From Paractinoplanes rishiriensis (GTDB lineage: Bacteria > Actinomycetota > Actinomycetes > Mycobacteriales > Micromonosporaceae): a DNA stretch of 64,000 bases. The position numbers and the translations under genes are program-made. The DNA lies in NCBI RefSeq assembly GCF_016862375.1, contig NZ_BOMV01000055.1, positions 1-64,000 on the forward strand, read 5' to 3'. Shown here one piece after another: positions 36,005 to 44,300 of the stretch; position 1 is the first letter of the stretch; each line of letters opens with the position of its first letter. A model generated the notes under the pieces. The model was given only the letters and a program-made list of their open reading frames with translations. It did not search any database and was not told the origin of the DNA.

Positions 36005-37327
36005 ATGCGTCTTTCCACGGTCGTGACCGCGTTGATTCTCGGCGCCGGCGCCGTCGCAGCACCGGCGACAGCCGCCCCGGACACCCTCTCACCCGAGCTG
36101 CAGCGCCTGGTCGACCAGGTCGGGCGGCACGTCTCGCTGGCCGCACTCGCCGCCGACGGAACGCTGGCCGGCCTGGAGCGGGCCACCCGGCCGGTGGAAC
36201 CCGCGCCGTTCGACATCACGGCCGAGGACAACCCGCGCACCGGCGGGCCGGGCGGGCTGGGCACCTCCGGCAAGACGTTCGACATGGACCTCTTCGAGCG
36301 GAACCTGCGCGCCACGCTGGCCGGCAGGACGGTCGGCTTCGCCTATTCGATCGGCAAGGCCGGGAAGCTGGAGCGGCAGGCCGGCGTCGGTTCCGCCCGG
36401 GTGGCGCCGGACCCCGCGGTCACGCCGCAGTCGGCCACCAAGGTGATGACGGTGGCGAGCATCAGCAAGCCGGTGACCGCCGCCGCGACGCTGCGCCTCC
36501 TCGAGCAGAAGGGCATCGCGGTCGACAGCCCGATCGGGCCGTGGCTGCCGGAGGCGTGGAAGCGCGGCACCGGGGTCGACAGCATCACGTTCCGCGAGCT
36601 GATGACGCACCGCAGCGGCCTGCTCCAGAACTATCAGACCGCCACCGGCACCACCGCGGGCACCTCCACCGGTTCCTGGGACAACATCCGGATCGCGGTC
36701 GGCCAGAACCTGGGATCCAAGAGTTACAAGTACGCCAACATGAACTTCAGCATCTTCCGGATCATGGTCCCGAAGATCGCGTACGGCCTCGACTTCAGCA
36801 AGCTCTACGACGCGCCGCCGCCGAACGTCACCCCCGCCCAGCTCGACTATCTGACCGGTGTCGTGTTCCTGGGTTACCTCAAGCCCGTCCTCGCGCTCGC
36901 CAACACCACCGTGAGCTGCAGCAATTCCGACCCCAACCCCACCAAGCTGTACGCCTACCCGACCGGCGGACAGGCCGGCTGGGGCCCGGCCGACTACGTC
37001 TCCAGCTGCGGCGGATTCGGATACAACCTGTCGGCGAACGGGATCGCGTCGTTCATCTCGCACGTGCGCTACACCACCAAGCTGGTCTCGGCGGCCGCCC
37101 GCTCGCACATGGTCGACGGGCAGCTCGGCCTCAAGGCGTACAACGGCAAGTACGGCACCTACCACGGGCACGGCGCGGTGTGGGCGCAGTCCGGCGGCCG
37201 GGGCATGCGCGGCTGCGTCATGTCGTTCCACATCCAGGTCGACGTGGCCCTGCTGGTGAACAGCCGCGGCGACTACCCGCACGGGTGCACGGTGGTCCTC
37301 GAGGCGTTCGACAACGCCTGGCGCTGA
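36005..37327 (+). CDS. Secreted beta-lactamase-related serine hydrolase
   Basis: A 440-residue exported protein. The signal peptide (residues 1-24) ends ATAA. The class C beta-lactamase/esterase fold carries the SxxK nucleophile pair Ser152 and Lys155 (SISKPVTAA) and the YxN-type motif KYANMNFS. Four or so cysteines in the C-terminal half (VSCSNSD, SSCGGFGYN, GCVMSF, GCTVV) suggest disulfides. Relatives include D-aminopeptidases, esterases and penicillin-binding-like proteins, so antibiotic hydrolysis is not implied. The ATG at 36005 follows directly the palindrome region, with a weak ribosome site. Confidence 0.82.
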   Translation: MRLSTVVTALILGAGAVAAPATAAPDTLSPELQRLVDQVGRHVSLAALAADGTLAGLERATRPVEPAPFDITAEDNPRTGGPGGLGTSGKTFDMDLFERNLRATLAGRTVGFAYSIGKAGKLERQAGVGSARVAPDPAVTPQSATKVMTVASISKPVTAAATLRLLEQKGIAVDSPIGPWLPEAWKRGTGVDSITFRELMTHRSGLLQNYQTATGTTAGTSTGSWDNIRIAVGQNLGSKSYKYANMNFSIFRIMVPKIAYGLDFSKLYDAPPPNVTPAQLDYLTGVVFLGYLKPVLALANTTVSCSNSDPNPTKLYAYPTGGQAGWGPADYVSSCGGFGYNLSANGIASFISHVRYTTKLVSAAARSHMVDGQLGLKAYNGKYGTYHGHGAVWAQSGGRGMRGCVMSFHIQVDVALLVNSRGDYPHGCTVVLEAFDNAWR

Positions 37328-37381
37328 AATAGTCTCCGGCTGCCGGCCCTGTTCCAGGAGATCGTCGCCGAACGGAAGCCG

Positions 37382-38029
37382 GTGTACTGGCGGCGGCTGG
37401 CCGGCGTCGGGGTGGCCGCGGCGGTGGTGTTCGGTGTCGTCGCCGCGCTGCCCGCCGAGGTCGGCACACCGCCGGTGCAGGCGCGGGCCGTGCAGTTCAC
37501 CGAGAGCGGCGGCTTCCTGGAGATCCGGATCAAGGACCCGGCCGCCGACCCGGAACGGTACCGGCGGGAGATCGCCGAACGCGGCCTCGACATCACGTTG
37601 AAGCTCGCGCCGGCCCCGGCCGAGCAGGTCGGGCGGGTGATCTTCACCGAGGAGAGCGTGCCGGGCGTCCGGGCGCTCGAGACGCCCGGCCACTGCACGG
37701 CGAACGGCAACTGCTCGGTCGGCATACGGGTGCCGCTGACGTACCGGGGCACCGCCGTGATCGTCTTCGGCCGGCAGGCCGGGCCGGGCGAAGAGGTCGA
37801 GGGCGGCGATACCGGGCTGGCCCGGCGCATGATCGGGAAGACCGTGGGAGAGGTCCGGGCGGGCGGCAAGTCGCTGGCGTACCGGTCGGTGCCCGGTGCG
37901 GCGGACCTGCCGGCCGCTGCGGTCCCGGACGACTGGTTCGTCCTGGACGCCGCGACCGGCACCGGTGGCCTCCTGATCATCTGGGTCTCGGCCGACCGCG
38001 ACTACACCGCGCCGCCGCGGACCCGCTGA
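37382..38029 (+). CDS. Membrane-anchored protein, possibly the truncated C-terminal half of an anti-sigma-like protein
   Basis: A 215-residue protein with a hydrophobic segment at residues 8-25 (VGVAAAVVFGVVAALP) and an extracytoplasmic beta-rich domain with paired cysteines in GHCTANGNCSVG. The GTG at 37382 follows GGAAG at 4 bases. Before it the frame stays open to the previous stop, and the bases encode a plausible juxtamembrane stretch (PALFQEIVAERKPVYWRR). This resembles the link before the membrane helix in longer anti-sigma-type proteins, with no start codon ahead. The gene may therefore have lost its cytosolic N-terminus. Function unknown. Confidence 0.6.
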   Translation: MYWRRLAGVGVAAAVVFGVVAALPAEVGTPPVQARAVQFTESGGFLEIRIKDPAADPERYRREIAERGLDITLKLAPAPAEQVGRVIFTEESVPGVRALETPGHCTANGNCSVGIRVPLTYRGTAVIVFGRQAGPGEEVEGGDTGLARRMIGKTVGEVRAGGKSLAYRSVPGAADLPAAAVPDDWFVLDAATGTGGLLIIWVSADRDYTAPPRTR

Positions 38030-39123
38030 AAGAACGCGCGCACGTCGTCGGCGTACAGCTTCGGTTGCTCCGCGGAGAGGAAGTTGCCACCGGCCGGAAG
38101 TTCCGTCCAATGCGCAACCGGCGTCTCCCGCTCCGCGAAGCGGCGGACCGTGATGTCGGTGACCGCGAGCGCGACGCCGAGCGGGACCGTCGACTTCTCC
38201 TTGGGTGCCCACGCCGACGGGTCATGCGCCATCTCCCAGTACAGGTTGGCCGACGAGCCCGCGGTGCCGGTGAACCAGTACAGGCTCACGTTGGTCAGCA
38301 GCAGATCGCGGTCGATCGCGTCCTCGGGCAGGTCGGCCGACGGGTCGGTCCACTCCTTGAACTTCTCGACGATCCAGGCGAGCTGGCCGGCGGGTGAGTC
38401 GTGCAGGCCGAACGCGAGCGTCTGCGGCCGGGTCGACTGGATCGCGTTGAAGCCCATCTTGTCGTCGCGGAAGTCCTGCAGGCGCTGGAGCCGGGCCTGC
38501 TCGGCCTCGGTCAGACCGTCGAAGTCGTCGGGGGCGCCGGACGGGAAGGTCAGGTGCCCGTTGACGTGCACGCCGATCACCCGTTCGGGCGCCTGCCGGC
38601 CCATCTCGACCGCGATGGCGGCGCCACCGCCGTTGCCCTGTACGCCGTACCGGTCGTACTCCAGCCTGGCCATGATCTCGTTGAGCGCGGCGGCGCTGCG
38701 CGCGGTGTTCCAGCCGGCCGAGGTGAGCGGGCCGGAGAAGCCGACGCCCGGGTTGCTGGCCAGCACCAGGTGGAAGTCGGCCCGGAGCGCCTCGACCACC
38801 GGCAGGTAGAGCGCGAACGAGGCCGGCCAGTCGTGGCTGATCAGCAGCGGCACCGCGGCCGGGTTGTCCGAGCGGACGTGCGCGAAGTGCAGGATCTGGC
38901 CGTCCACCTCGGTCCGGAACTGGGGCAGTTCGTTGAGCCGGCGCTCGGCGGCCCGCCAGTCGAACTCGTCGGCCCAGTAGGCGGCCAGCTCGCGCAGGTA
39001 GCCGACCGGGACGCCCCGGCTCCAGCCCTGGCCGGGGATCTCGCTGCCCCACCGGGTGCGGCGCAGGCGGTCGCGGAGGTCGTCGACGTCGGCCTGCGAA
39101 ATCTCGATGCGGAACGGCTGCAT
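38002..39123 (-). CDS. Epoxide-hydrolase-like protein (EHN family) lacking catalytic residues
   Basis: A 373-residue protein with the EHN N-terminal domain (FRIEISQADVDDLRDRL, residues 5-21; DEFDWRAAERRLNELPQF) and an alpha/beta-hydrolase core. The family's HGWPGS loop reads SHDWPAS, the nucleophile elbow QGGDWG reads QGNGGG (Asp replaced by Gly165), and the general base GGHF reads GGNF (Asn347). Hydrolysis by the usual Asp/His mechanism is thus not possible. The fold may serve binding or another reaction. It is divergent from a TetR gene across two inverted repeats, so it is regulated and probably functional. The ATG at 39123 gives the standard N-terminus. Confidence 0.88.
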   Translation of the reverse strand: MQPFRIEISQADVDDLRDRLRRTRWGSEIPGQGWSRGVPVGYLRELAAYWADEFDWRAAERRLNELPQFRTEVDGQILHFAHVRSDNPAAVPLLISHDWPASFALYLPVVEALRADFHLVLASNPGVGFSGPLTSAGWNTARSAAALNEIMARLEYDRYGVQGNGGGAAIAVEMGRQAPERVIGVHVNGHLTFPSGAPDDFDGLTEAEQARLQRLQDFRDDKMGFNAIQSTRPQTLAFGLHDSPAGQLAWIVEKFKEWTDPSADLPEDAIDRDLLLTNVSLYWFTGTAGSSANLYWEMAHDPSAWAPKEKSTVPLGVALAVTDITVRRFAERETPVAHWTELPAGGNFLSAEQPKLYADDVRAFFQRVRGGAV

Positions 39124-39141
39124 GATGGTCTCCCGTAGGTT

Positions 39142-39161
39142 GGAACGGAATGCTTCGTTCC
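39142..39161. promoter_or_regulatory. Putative TetR operator 1
   Basis: GGAACG (39142-39147) and CGTTCC (39156-39161) form an inverted repeat with an 8-base spacer, 19 bases upstream of the epoxide-hydrolase-like gene. The arms are the same as in the second site, which suggests one regulator binding twice. Confidence 0.6.
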
Positions 39162-39179
39162 GCTTCAGCCTAGCAGAGC

Positions 39180-39194
39180 GGAACGATCCGTTCC
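39180..39194. promoter_or_regulatory. Putative TetR operator 2
   Basis: GGAACGATCCGTTCC has 6-bp perfect arms and a 3-base spacer, 17 bases upstream of the TetR start, suiting autorepression. The inner half-sites of the two operators also pair with each other (CGTTCCGCT against AGCGGAACG). Confidence 0.65.
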
Positions 39195-39211
39195 ACTGTT
39201 AATCTGAGGCA

Positions 39212-39817
39212 ATGACGACGGCCGGACGGACCCAGCAGGCAGCGCGCAACAACGAGGCGATCCTCACCGCGGCGCGGGAGGTGTTCCTGGCCGACCACCG
39301 GGCGCCGATCTCGGCGGTCGCCGAGCGGGCGGGCGTGGGCATCAGCGCGCTCTACCGGCGCTACCCCAGCAAGGAGGACATGCTGCGCACGCTGTGCCAC
39401 GACGGCTTGCGCCGCTTCATTTCCGAGGCCGAACGCGCGGCGGCGGAGCCGGACGACTGGGCCGCCTTCGAGTCGTTCCTGCGCGCCGTGGTCGACGCCG
39501 ACGTGCACTCGCTGACCGTGCACCTGGCCGGCACGTTCCAGCCCACCCCGGTGATGTTCTCCGACACCGAGCGGGCCGATGCGCTGGCCCGGGCCCTGTT
39601 CGAGCGGGCCCGGCCGCAACTGCGGCCGGGCGTCGACCCGGCCGACATCACGATGCTGCTGGAGATGTGCGCGGCGGTCCGGGTGCCGGACGCCGAGCGC
39701 ACCGGGCAGCTGCGGCGGCGCTATCTGGCGGTGCTGCTGGACGGATTGCGCACCGGAGGCGAGACGCCGGGGCCGGCGCCGACCGATGCGGAACTGGGCT
39801 GGCGCTGGCGCCGGTGA
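39212..39817 (+). CDS. TetR family regulator
   Basis: A 201-residue regulator. The N-terminal helix-turn-helix (residues 10-60) has ILTAAREVFLADHRAPISAV and GVGISALYRRYPSKEDML, and a helical ligand domain follows. The ATG at 39212 follows TGAGG at 6 bases. It is divergent from the epoxide-hydrolase-like gene, with two operators of identical arms in the 88-base gap, so it almost certainly controls that gene and itself. The ligand is unknown. It is convergent with the aldo/keto reductase with a 5-base gap. Confidence 0.9.
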   Translation: MTTAGRTQQAARNNEAILTAAREVFLADHRAPISAVAERAGVGISALYRRYPSKEDMLRTLCHDGLRRFISEAERAAAEPDDWAAFESFLRAVVDADVHSLTVHLAGTFQPTPVMFSDTERADALARALFERARPQLRPGVDPADITMLLEMCAAVRVPDAERTGQLRRRYLAVLLDGLRTGGETPGPAPTDAELGWRWRR

Positions 39818-39822
39818 CGCCG

Positions 39823-40842
39823 TCAGATCCCGCGGCCGCGCTGGGCGACGCCCTGCGGTCCGTACGGATACTCGCCGGTCACCGGGGTGCTGGCCTCGGT
39901 GAGCAGCTCGGTTTCCTTGTCCGACAGGTGCAGGCCCGCGGCGCCGAGGTTGTCGTCGAGCTGCTCGAGGGTGCGGGCGCCGAGAATCACCGAGGTGACG
40001 GCCGGCCGGCCGGCGAGCCAGGCGAGCGACACCTGCGACATCGACACGCCGCGTTCCTCGGCGACGCGGCGGACGGCCTCGAGAATGTGCCAGGTGCGGG
40101 AGTCGGCATTGCGGGGGCCGTACGCCTCCATGCCGCGACCCGGGTCCTCGCCGAGCCGGGTGTCGCCGGTGGGCACGTCGTCGCGTACGTATTTGCCGGT
40201 GAGCCAGCCGCCGCCCAGCGGTGACCAGGGCAGAATGCCGATGTTCTCATTGCGGCACACGTCCACCAGCTCGAACTCGATCTCGCGTGCCAGCAGGTTG
40301 TACTGCGGCTGCAGGGTGACGATCGGGGCGAGGCCGCGGAACCGGGTGAGCAGCGCCGCCTTCTGCAACTGCCAGCCGAGGAAGTTGCTGACCCCCACAT
40401 AGCGGATCTTGCCGGCCCGGACCGCGTCGTCGAAGAAGCCGAGGGTCTCCTCGATCGGGGTCAGCGGGTCCCAGGCGTGCGCCTGGTAGAGGTCGATCGT
40501 CTCCACGCCGAGGCGGCGCAGGCTGGCGTCGAGCGCACGGGACAGGTGCACCCGGGTCAGCCCGCCCGCGTTCGGGTCATCGCCCATCGGAAAGCGGCCC
40601 TTGGTGGCGATGACGAGCTGATCCCGTACGCCCGCCCGGGCCGCCAGCCAGCGCCCGATGACCTCCTCGGAGCCGCCGCGCGAATAGACGTCGGCGGTGT
40701 CGACGAAGTTGCCGCCGGCCTCGACGAACCGGTCGAGCTGGGCGTGCGACACCTCCTCGCTGCTCTCCTTGCCGAACGTCATCGTGCCCAGGCACAGCGC
40801 CGACACGACCGTGCCGGTGCCACCCAGAGTGCGGTACTCCAT
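39823..40842 (-). CDS. Aldo/keto reductase
   Basis: A 339-residue NADPH-dependent oxidoreductase with the TIM-barrel AKR tetrad: Asp in NFVDTADVYSRG, Tyr of the same segment, Lys in IATKGRFP and His in QAHAWDPLTP. The cofactor-binding end has VILGARTLEQLDDNLGA. It reduces aldehydes or ketones; the natural substrate is unknown. The ATG at 40842 has GAGGAG upstream, so a longer in-frame version from 40896 is unnecessary. It lies 63 bases after the GntR gene on the same strand and may be the third gene of that transcript. Confidence 0.92.
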   Translation of the reverse strand: MEYRTLGGTGTVVSALCLGTMTFGKESSEEVSHAQLDRFVEAGGNFVDTADVYSRGGSEEVIGRWLAARAGVRDQLVIATKGRFPMGDDPNAGGLTRVHLSRALDASLRRLGVETIDLYQAHAWDPLTPIEETLGFFDDAVRAGKIRYVGVSNFLGWQLQKAALLTRFRGLAPIVTLQPQYNLLAREIEFELVDVCRNENIGILPWSPLGGGWLTGKYVRDDVPTGDTRLGEDPGRGMEAYGPRNADSRTWHILEAVRRVAEERGVSMSQVSLAWLAGRPAVTSVILGARTLEQLDDNLGAAGLHLSDKETELLTEASTPVTGEYPYGPQGVAQRGRGI

Positions 40843-40905
40843 AGTCGGCTCCTCAATCCCGGATGACTCCGGTATCCCTCCGGCCGGCGCGGTCAAACCA
40901 CCCTG

Positions 40906-41310
40906 TCATGCCCCATTCGGCTCAGGGGCGGCGGCAGATGCTGCGACCCCCCGGGTCAGCGCCGCCCGCACGATGCGGATGGCCTCGTCGGTGTCGATGC
41001 CGACGCTGGCGATCACGGCGGCGTAGTCGGCGGCGGCGCGGCCGGCACGTTCGCGTCCCTGTTCGCCGGCCGCGGACACGAACGAGCCGGCCGATCCGCG
41101 GGTCTCGATCAACCCCGCGTCCTCCAGCTCCCGGTAGGCCCGGCCGACGGTGTTGACGGCCAGGCCGAGGTCCGCGGCCAGCCGGCGGATCGTCGGCAGC
41201 CGGGCGCCCACGGCCAGCGTGCGGTCCTGGATCTGCCTGGCGAGCTGGGCCCGGAGCTGCTCGAACGGCGGGACGGGGGAGGTTGCGTCGATGACGATCA
41301 TCCGGTTCAC
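40906..41310 (-). CDS. GntR family regulator, short YtrA type
   Basis: A 134-residue regulator with an N-terminal GntR winged helix (residues about 12-78; PPFEQLRAQLARQIQ, LPTIRRLAADLGLAVNTVGR) and only a short helical C-terminus, the YtrA layout. Such proteins usually repress adjacent membrane-transport or membrane-stress genes. The GTG at 41310 overlaps the stop of the membrane protein gene (GTGA), so the two are coupled. A 9-base inverted repeat lies ahead of the pair. Confidence 0.9.
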   Translation of the reverse strand: MNRMIVIDATSPVPPFEQLRAQLARQIQDRTLAVGARLPTIRRLAADLGLAVNTVGRAYRELEDAGLIETRGSAGSFVSAAGEQGRERAGRAAADYAAVIASVGIDTDEAIRIVRAALTRGVAASAAAPEPNGA

Positions 41311-42134
41311 GGTGCGCTCACGACCTGCCGCGCCACCGTGGCGGTCCGGGCGGTTCGGGTGTCGATCAGGGCCTGCGCGATGACGCTCAGCAGGATGAAG
41401 ACGAGCCAGGAGGCGTTCCACCACCCGAAGCCGGTGCTGAACATCGACACGACCGGCAGGGACCACACCGACCACACCGCGGTCGGCATGGCGCCGACCC
41501 GGGCGTCCTCGACCCGCATGATGACGTCGGCGGTCAGCGACACCTCGTCGTCCGCCACGACCGGGTGCGTCAGGATATGGCGCAGCTCGACGGCAACGCC
41601 GGCCGCGAGCCCGAACAGCCCGATGAGCAGAATGACCGCCGCGTACCTGACGGTGGCGTCCGGCAGTGCCAGGGCGCCGACCGCCAGCACCGCGGCCCCC
41701 GCGAACGTGGTCACCGTGAAGGCGGCACGCGGCCAGCCGAGCACGGTACGCCAGCCGAGCCGGACCGCGTACGCCGCCCGCCGCGGCAGCGTCGCACCGG
41801 CGCGCCGGTCGACCCGCCGGACCCACCAGTCCAGCAGCGCCTGGGCCACCACCAACCCGACCACCAGGGCGACCACCAGCAGTAGCGACCAGCTCCGGTA
41901 CGACCCGGCCTCGTCGGGCAGGCCCCCGGTGTAGACGAGGGCAGTCGCGATGAGGAACACGGCCAGCAGAATCGCAGCGGCCAGGCGGGCACGCCGCCGC
42001 ACCGCCAGGCGCGCCGCCAGCAACGGCGTCGGCCGGGCGTCGGCCAGGCCGTGCCCGGCCAGCCACACACCGGCCTGCTCCAGGTCCGCCGGACGCACCG
42101 GCGGGTCGACATCCGGCAAGGTCCCGTTCGGCAT
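41307..42134 (-). CDS. Multi-pass membrane protein coupled to GntR regulator
   Basis: A 275-residue membrane protein with about seven hydrophobic helices, in pairs around an Arg-rich cytosolic loop (WWVRRVDRRAGATLPRRAAY). The fold is not identified; the coupling with a YtrA-type GntR suggests a DUF1648/SdpI-like or transporter-related role, as in similar bacterial pairs. The ATG at 42134 is chosen over 42146 because GGAGG lies 4 bases before it. Function unknown. Confidence 0.78.
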   Translation of the reverse strand: MPNGTLPDVDPPVRPADLEQAGVWLAGHGLADARPTPLLAARLAVRRRARLAAAILLAVFLIATALVYTGGLPDEAGSYRSWSLLLVVALVVGLVVAQALLDWWVRRVDRRAGATLPRRAAYAVRLGWRTVLGWPRAAFTVTTFAGAAVLAVGALALPDATVRYAAVILLIGLFGLAAGVAVELRHILTHPVVADDEVSLTADVIMRVEDARVGAMPTAVWSVWSLPVVSMFSTGFGWWNASWLVFILLSVIAQALIDTRTARTATVARQVVSAP

Positions 42135-42150
42135 GTCGCCTCCCATGTCT

Positions 42151-42184
42151 CAAGTCTTGTCTCAACATGATGCGTCAAGACTTG
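42151..42184. promoter_or_regulatory. Putative GntR operator and promoter
   Basis: CAAGTCTTG (42151-42159) and CAAGACTTG (42176-42184) form a perfect 9-bp inverted repeat with 16 bases between. On the minus strand a TTGACT (42191-42196) offers a -35 element just upstream. The site lies 17 bases before the membrane-protein start. Confidence 0.55.
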
Positions 42185-42272
42185 CGACAAGTCAATCACT
42201 CATATTGGCGCCGATCGATGTACGGTGGGAACGCTCCCAGATTGCGCCCCCCTTCTGCTGAAGGAGCTGAAC

Positions 42273-43514
42273 ATGTCGCGACGGCGTCGCCGCCCGGCCG
42301 CCATGCTGGCCGGCCTGCTCGTTCTGGTCCTGTCCGCGCTCCTGTTGCCCGCGGCATCGGCGGCCGGCACCGCCGCTGACGGCGCATCCCGCCTCCCCGC
42401 GGTGCCACTGGCAGAGCTGACCGTGGTATCCGAACGGGTGGCCACCGGCCTGCGTCGCCCGATCGCGATCACCGGACTACCGGACGGCCGGATGCTGATC
42501 GCGGAGAAGAGCGGCACGGTCCGCGCCTACCATCCCGACACCGGGCTGGCGGTCGAGCCGGTGCTCGACCTGACCGCCCGGATCGACGAGTCGGGCAACG
42601 AGCGCGGCCTGCTCGGCATCACGCCGGCGCCGAACTTCGCGCGGACCGGGATCCTCTACGTGGCCTACACGGCACTGCCGGCCGGCACGCTGACCCTGGC
42701 CCGGGTCTCCCTCGCCGCCCCGGAGCAGGTGCAGGTGCTGCTCACCCAGGAGCACGCCGAGTACAGCAACCACAACGGCGGACAGGTGGCATTCGGCCGC
42801 GACGGCTACCTCTACTGGTCCCTCGGCGACGGCGGCCACGCGAACGACCCGTTCAAATCCGGTCAGAATCTCGGCACCCTGCTCGGCAAGATCCTGCGGA
42901 TCGACGTCAACCGCACCTGCGGGGACAAGGCATACTGCGTGCCCCGCAGCAACCCGTTCGTCCGCACGGCGGGCGCGCGACCGGAGATCTGGCTCTACGG
43001 ACTGCGCAACCCGTGGCGGTTCTCCTTCGACCCGGTCGACGGCTCGATGTGGATCGGTGACGTCGGCCAGGGTCTGGTCGAGGAGATCAACCACATCCGC
43101 CCGTGGCAGGGTGGCGCGAACCTCGGCTGGTCCTGCCGGGAGGGCACCCCGGTGTTCGACCAGGAGCAGTGCCGGTCGGACGTGCGGTACACCGACCCGG
43201 TCTACGAGTACGACCACTTCAACTTCAACTGCTCGGTGACCGGCGGCGTGGTGTACCGAGGGTCCCAGACCCCCGAGGCATGGGGCACATACGTCGCGAG
43301 CGACTATTGCTCGACCCGCGTGTTCGCCGTACGTCCCAAGCCCGGCGGCGGCTACGAGACCGCCATCATCGGCAACTTCCCCACCCAGCCGTCCGCCATG
43401 GACGTCGACGTCCACGGCGAGCTGTACGTGCTCAGCGACCTCCCGGGATACCTGAACCGGGTGCGTTTCGAGCGGATTCAGCCCGCCCCCAGCAGCTCAG
43501 TGGCCAACCCCTGA
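42273..43514 (+). CDS. Secreted glucose/sorbosone dehydrogenase family protein (PQQ-type aldose dehydrogenase)
   Basis: A 413-residue exported six-bladed propeller of the GSDH family. After the signal peptide (residues 1-33, ends ASAA), it shows GLPDGRMLIAEKSGTV, ERGLLGITPAPNF, HNGGQVAFGRDGYLYWSLGDGG and LRNPWRFSFDPVDGSMWIGDVGQ, the family's Ca/PQQ-lining blocks. Relatives oxidise aldose sugars with PQQ, but many actinobacterial members are unproven. AAGGAG lies 6 bases before the ATG at 42273. Paired cysteines suggest a folded extracellular form. Confidence 0.88.
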   Translation: MSRRRRRPAAMLAGLLVLVLSALLLPAASAAGTAADGASRLPAVPLAELTVVSERVATGLRRPIAITGLPDGRMLIAEKSGTVRAYHPDTGLAVEPVLDLTARIDESGNERGLLGITPAPNFARTGILYVAYTALPAGTLTLARVSLAAPEQVQVLLTQEHAEYSNHNGGQVAFGRDGYLYWSLGDGGHANDPFKSGQNLGTLLGKILRIDVNRTCGDKAYCVPRSNPFVRTAGARPEIWLYGLRNPWRFSFDPVDGSMWIGDVGQGLVEEINHIRPWQGGANLGWSCREGTPVFDQEQCRSDVRYTDPVYEYDHFNFNCSVTGGVVYRGSQTPEAWGTYVASDYCSTRVFAVRPKPGGGYETAIIGNFPTQPSAMDVDVHGELYVLSDLPGYLNRVRFERIQPAPSSSVANP

Positions 43515-43517
43515 GGG

Positions 43518-44237
43518 TCAGCCGGCGGAGGTCGCGACGTAGACAGTGTTGGCGGAACTGCCCCCGGTCAGCGGGTTGGGGAACGTCACCACATGGGCGG
43601 TTGCCGTGACGAAACACTGCCGCAGGACGGTGAGGAATGCCTCGTCGGGTGCGTCGTCGGACCACAGTCCGAACGCCCCACCCGGGCGCAGGCGGCTGCC
43701 GAGCCGGCGTAGTCCGGTGGTGGTGTAGAGGTCGGCGTGGGTGGGGTCCAGAACGTTGACGGGCGAGTGGTCGATGTCGACCAGGATGGCGTCGAAGCGG
43801 CGGTCCGGTGCGGCCGGGTCGAACCCCGTGCCATCGCGCAGCATGGCGAAGAAGTCGCCTTCCACCAGGGTGGTGCGGGGATCGGCGGTGAGCGTGCGGG
43901 CCTGAGGGAGCAGGTCACGGCGATGCCAGTCGATCACCGGCGCCAACGCCTCGACCACGATCACCGACCGGACCCGGTCGTCGGCGAGGGCGGTGCGGGC
44001 GGTGTAGCCGAGGCCGAGACCCCCGACGACGACGTCCAGCGGTGCGTCCGGCAGGGCCGCGAGGGTGAGCCGGGCCAGTTCCTGCTCCGCGACCGTGAAC
44101 AGGCTGGACATCAGATACTCGTCGCCGAGTTTGACCTCGTACACCTCAGTCTGGGTGGTGGGCTCGAGGCGCCGGCGCAGGCTGACCTCGCCGATGCGGG
44201 TGGGGACCCAGTCCAGTTCGGCGAATCGCGGGTGCAT
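43518..44237 (-). CDS. Spermidine-synthase-like methyltransferase-fold protein
   Basis: A 239-residue Rossmann-fold protein. The SAM-binding glycine loop is VVVGGLGLGYTARTAL (about 72-87), followed by an acidic VIVVEALAPV and ILVDIDHSP. The overall order is like polyamine aminopropyltransferase domains, but the aminopropyltransferase Asp-Asp/Tyr set is not evident, so it may be a methyltransferase or a non-polyamine relative. The ATG at 44237 has AAAGGA 9 bases upstream. It ends 3 bases from the convergent sugar dehydrogenase. Confidence 0.75.
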   Translation of the reverse strand: MHPRFAELDWVPTRIGEVSLRRRLEPTTQTEVYEVKLGDEYLMSSLFTVAEQELARLTLAALPDAPLDVVVGGLGLGYTARTALADDRVRSVIVVEALAPVIDWHRRDLLPQARTLTADPRTTLVEGDFFAMLRDGTGFDPAAPDRRFDAILVDIDHSPVNVLDPTHADLYTTTGLRRLGSRLRPGGAFGLWSDDAPDEAFLTVLRQCFVTATAHVVTFPNPLTGGSSANTVYVATSAG

Positions 44238-44300
44238 TGGCGCTGTCCTTTCGGCGCTGTGGATTGCGCCGGCGGGAGCGCGAGAGGCTAGTTTACGCGG

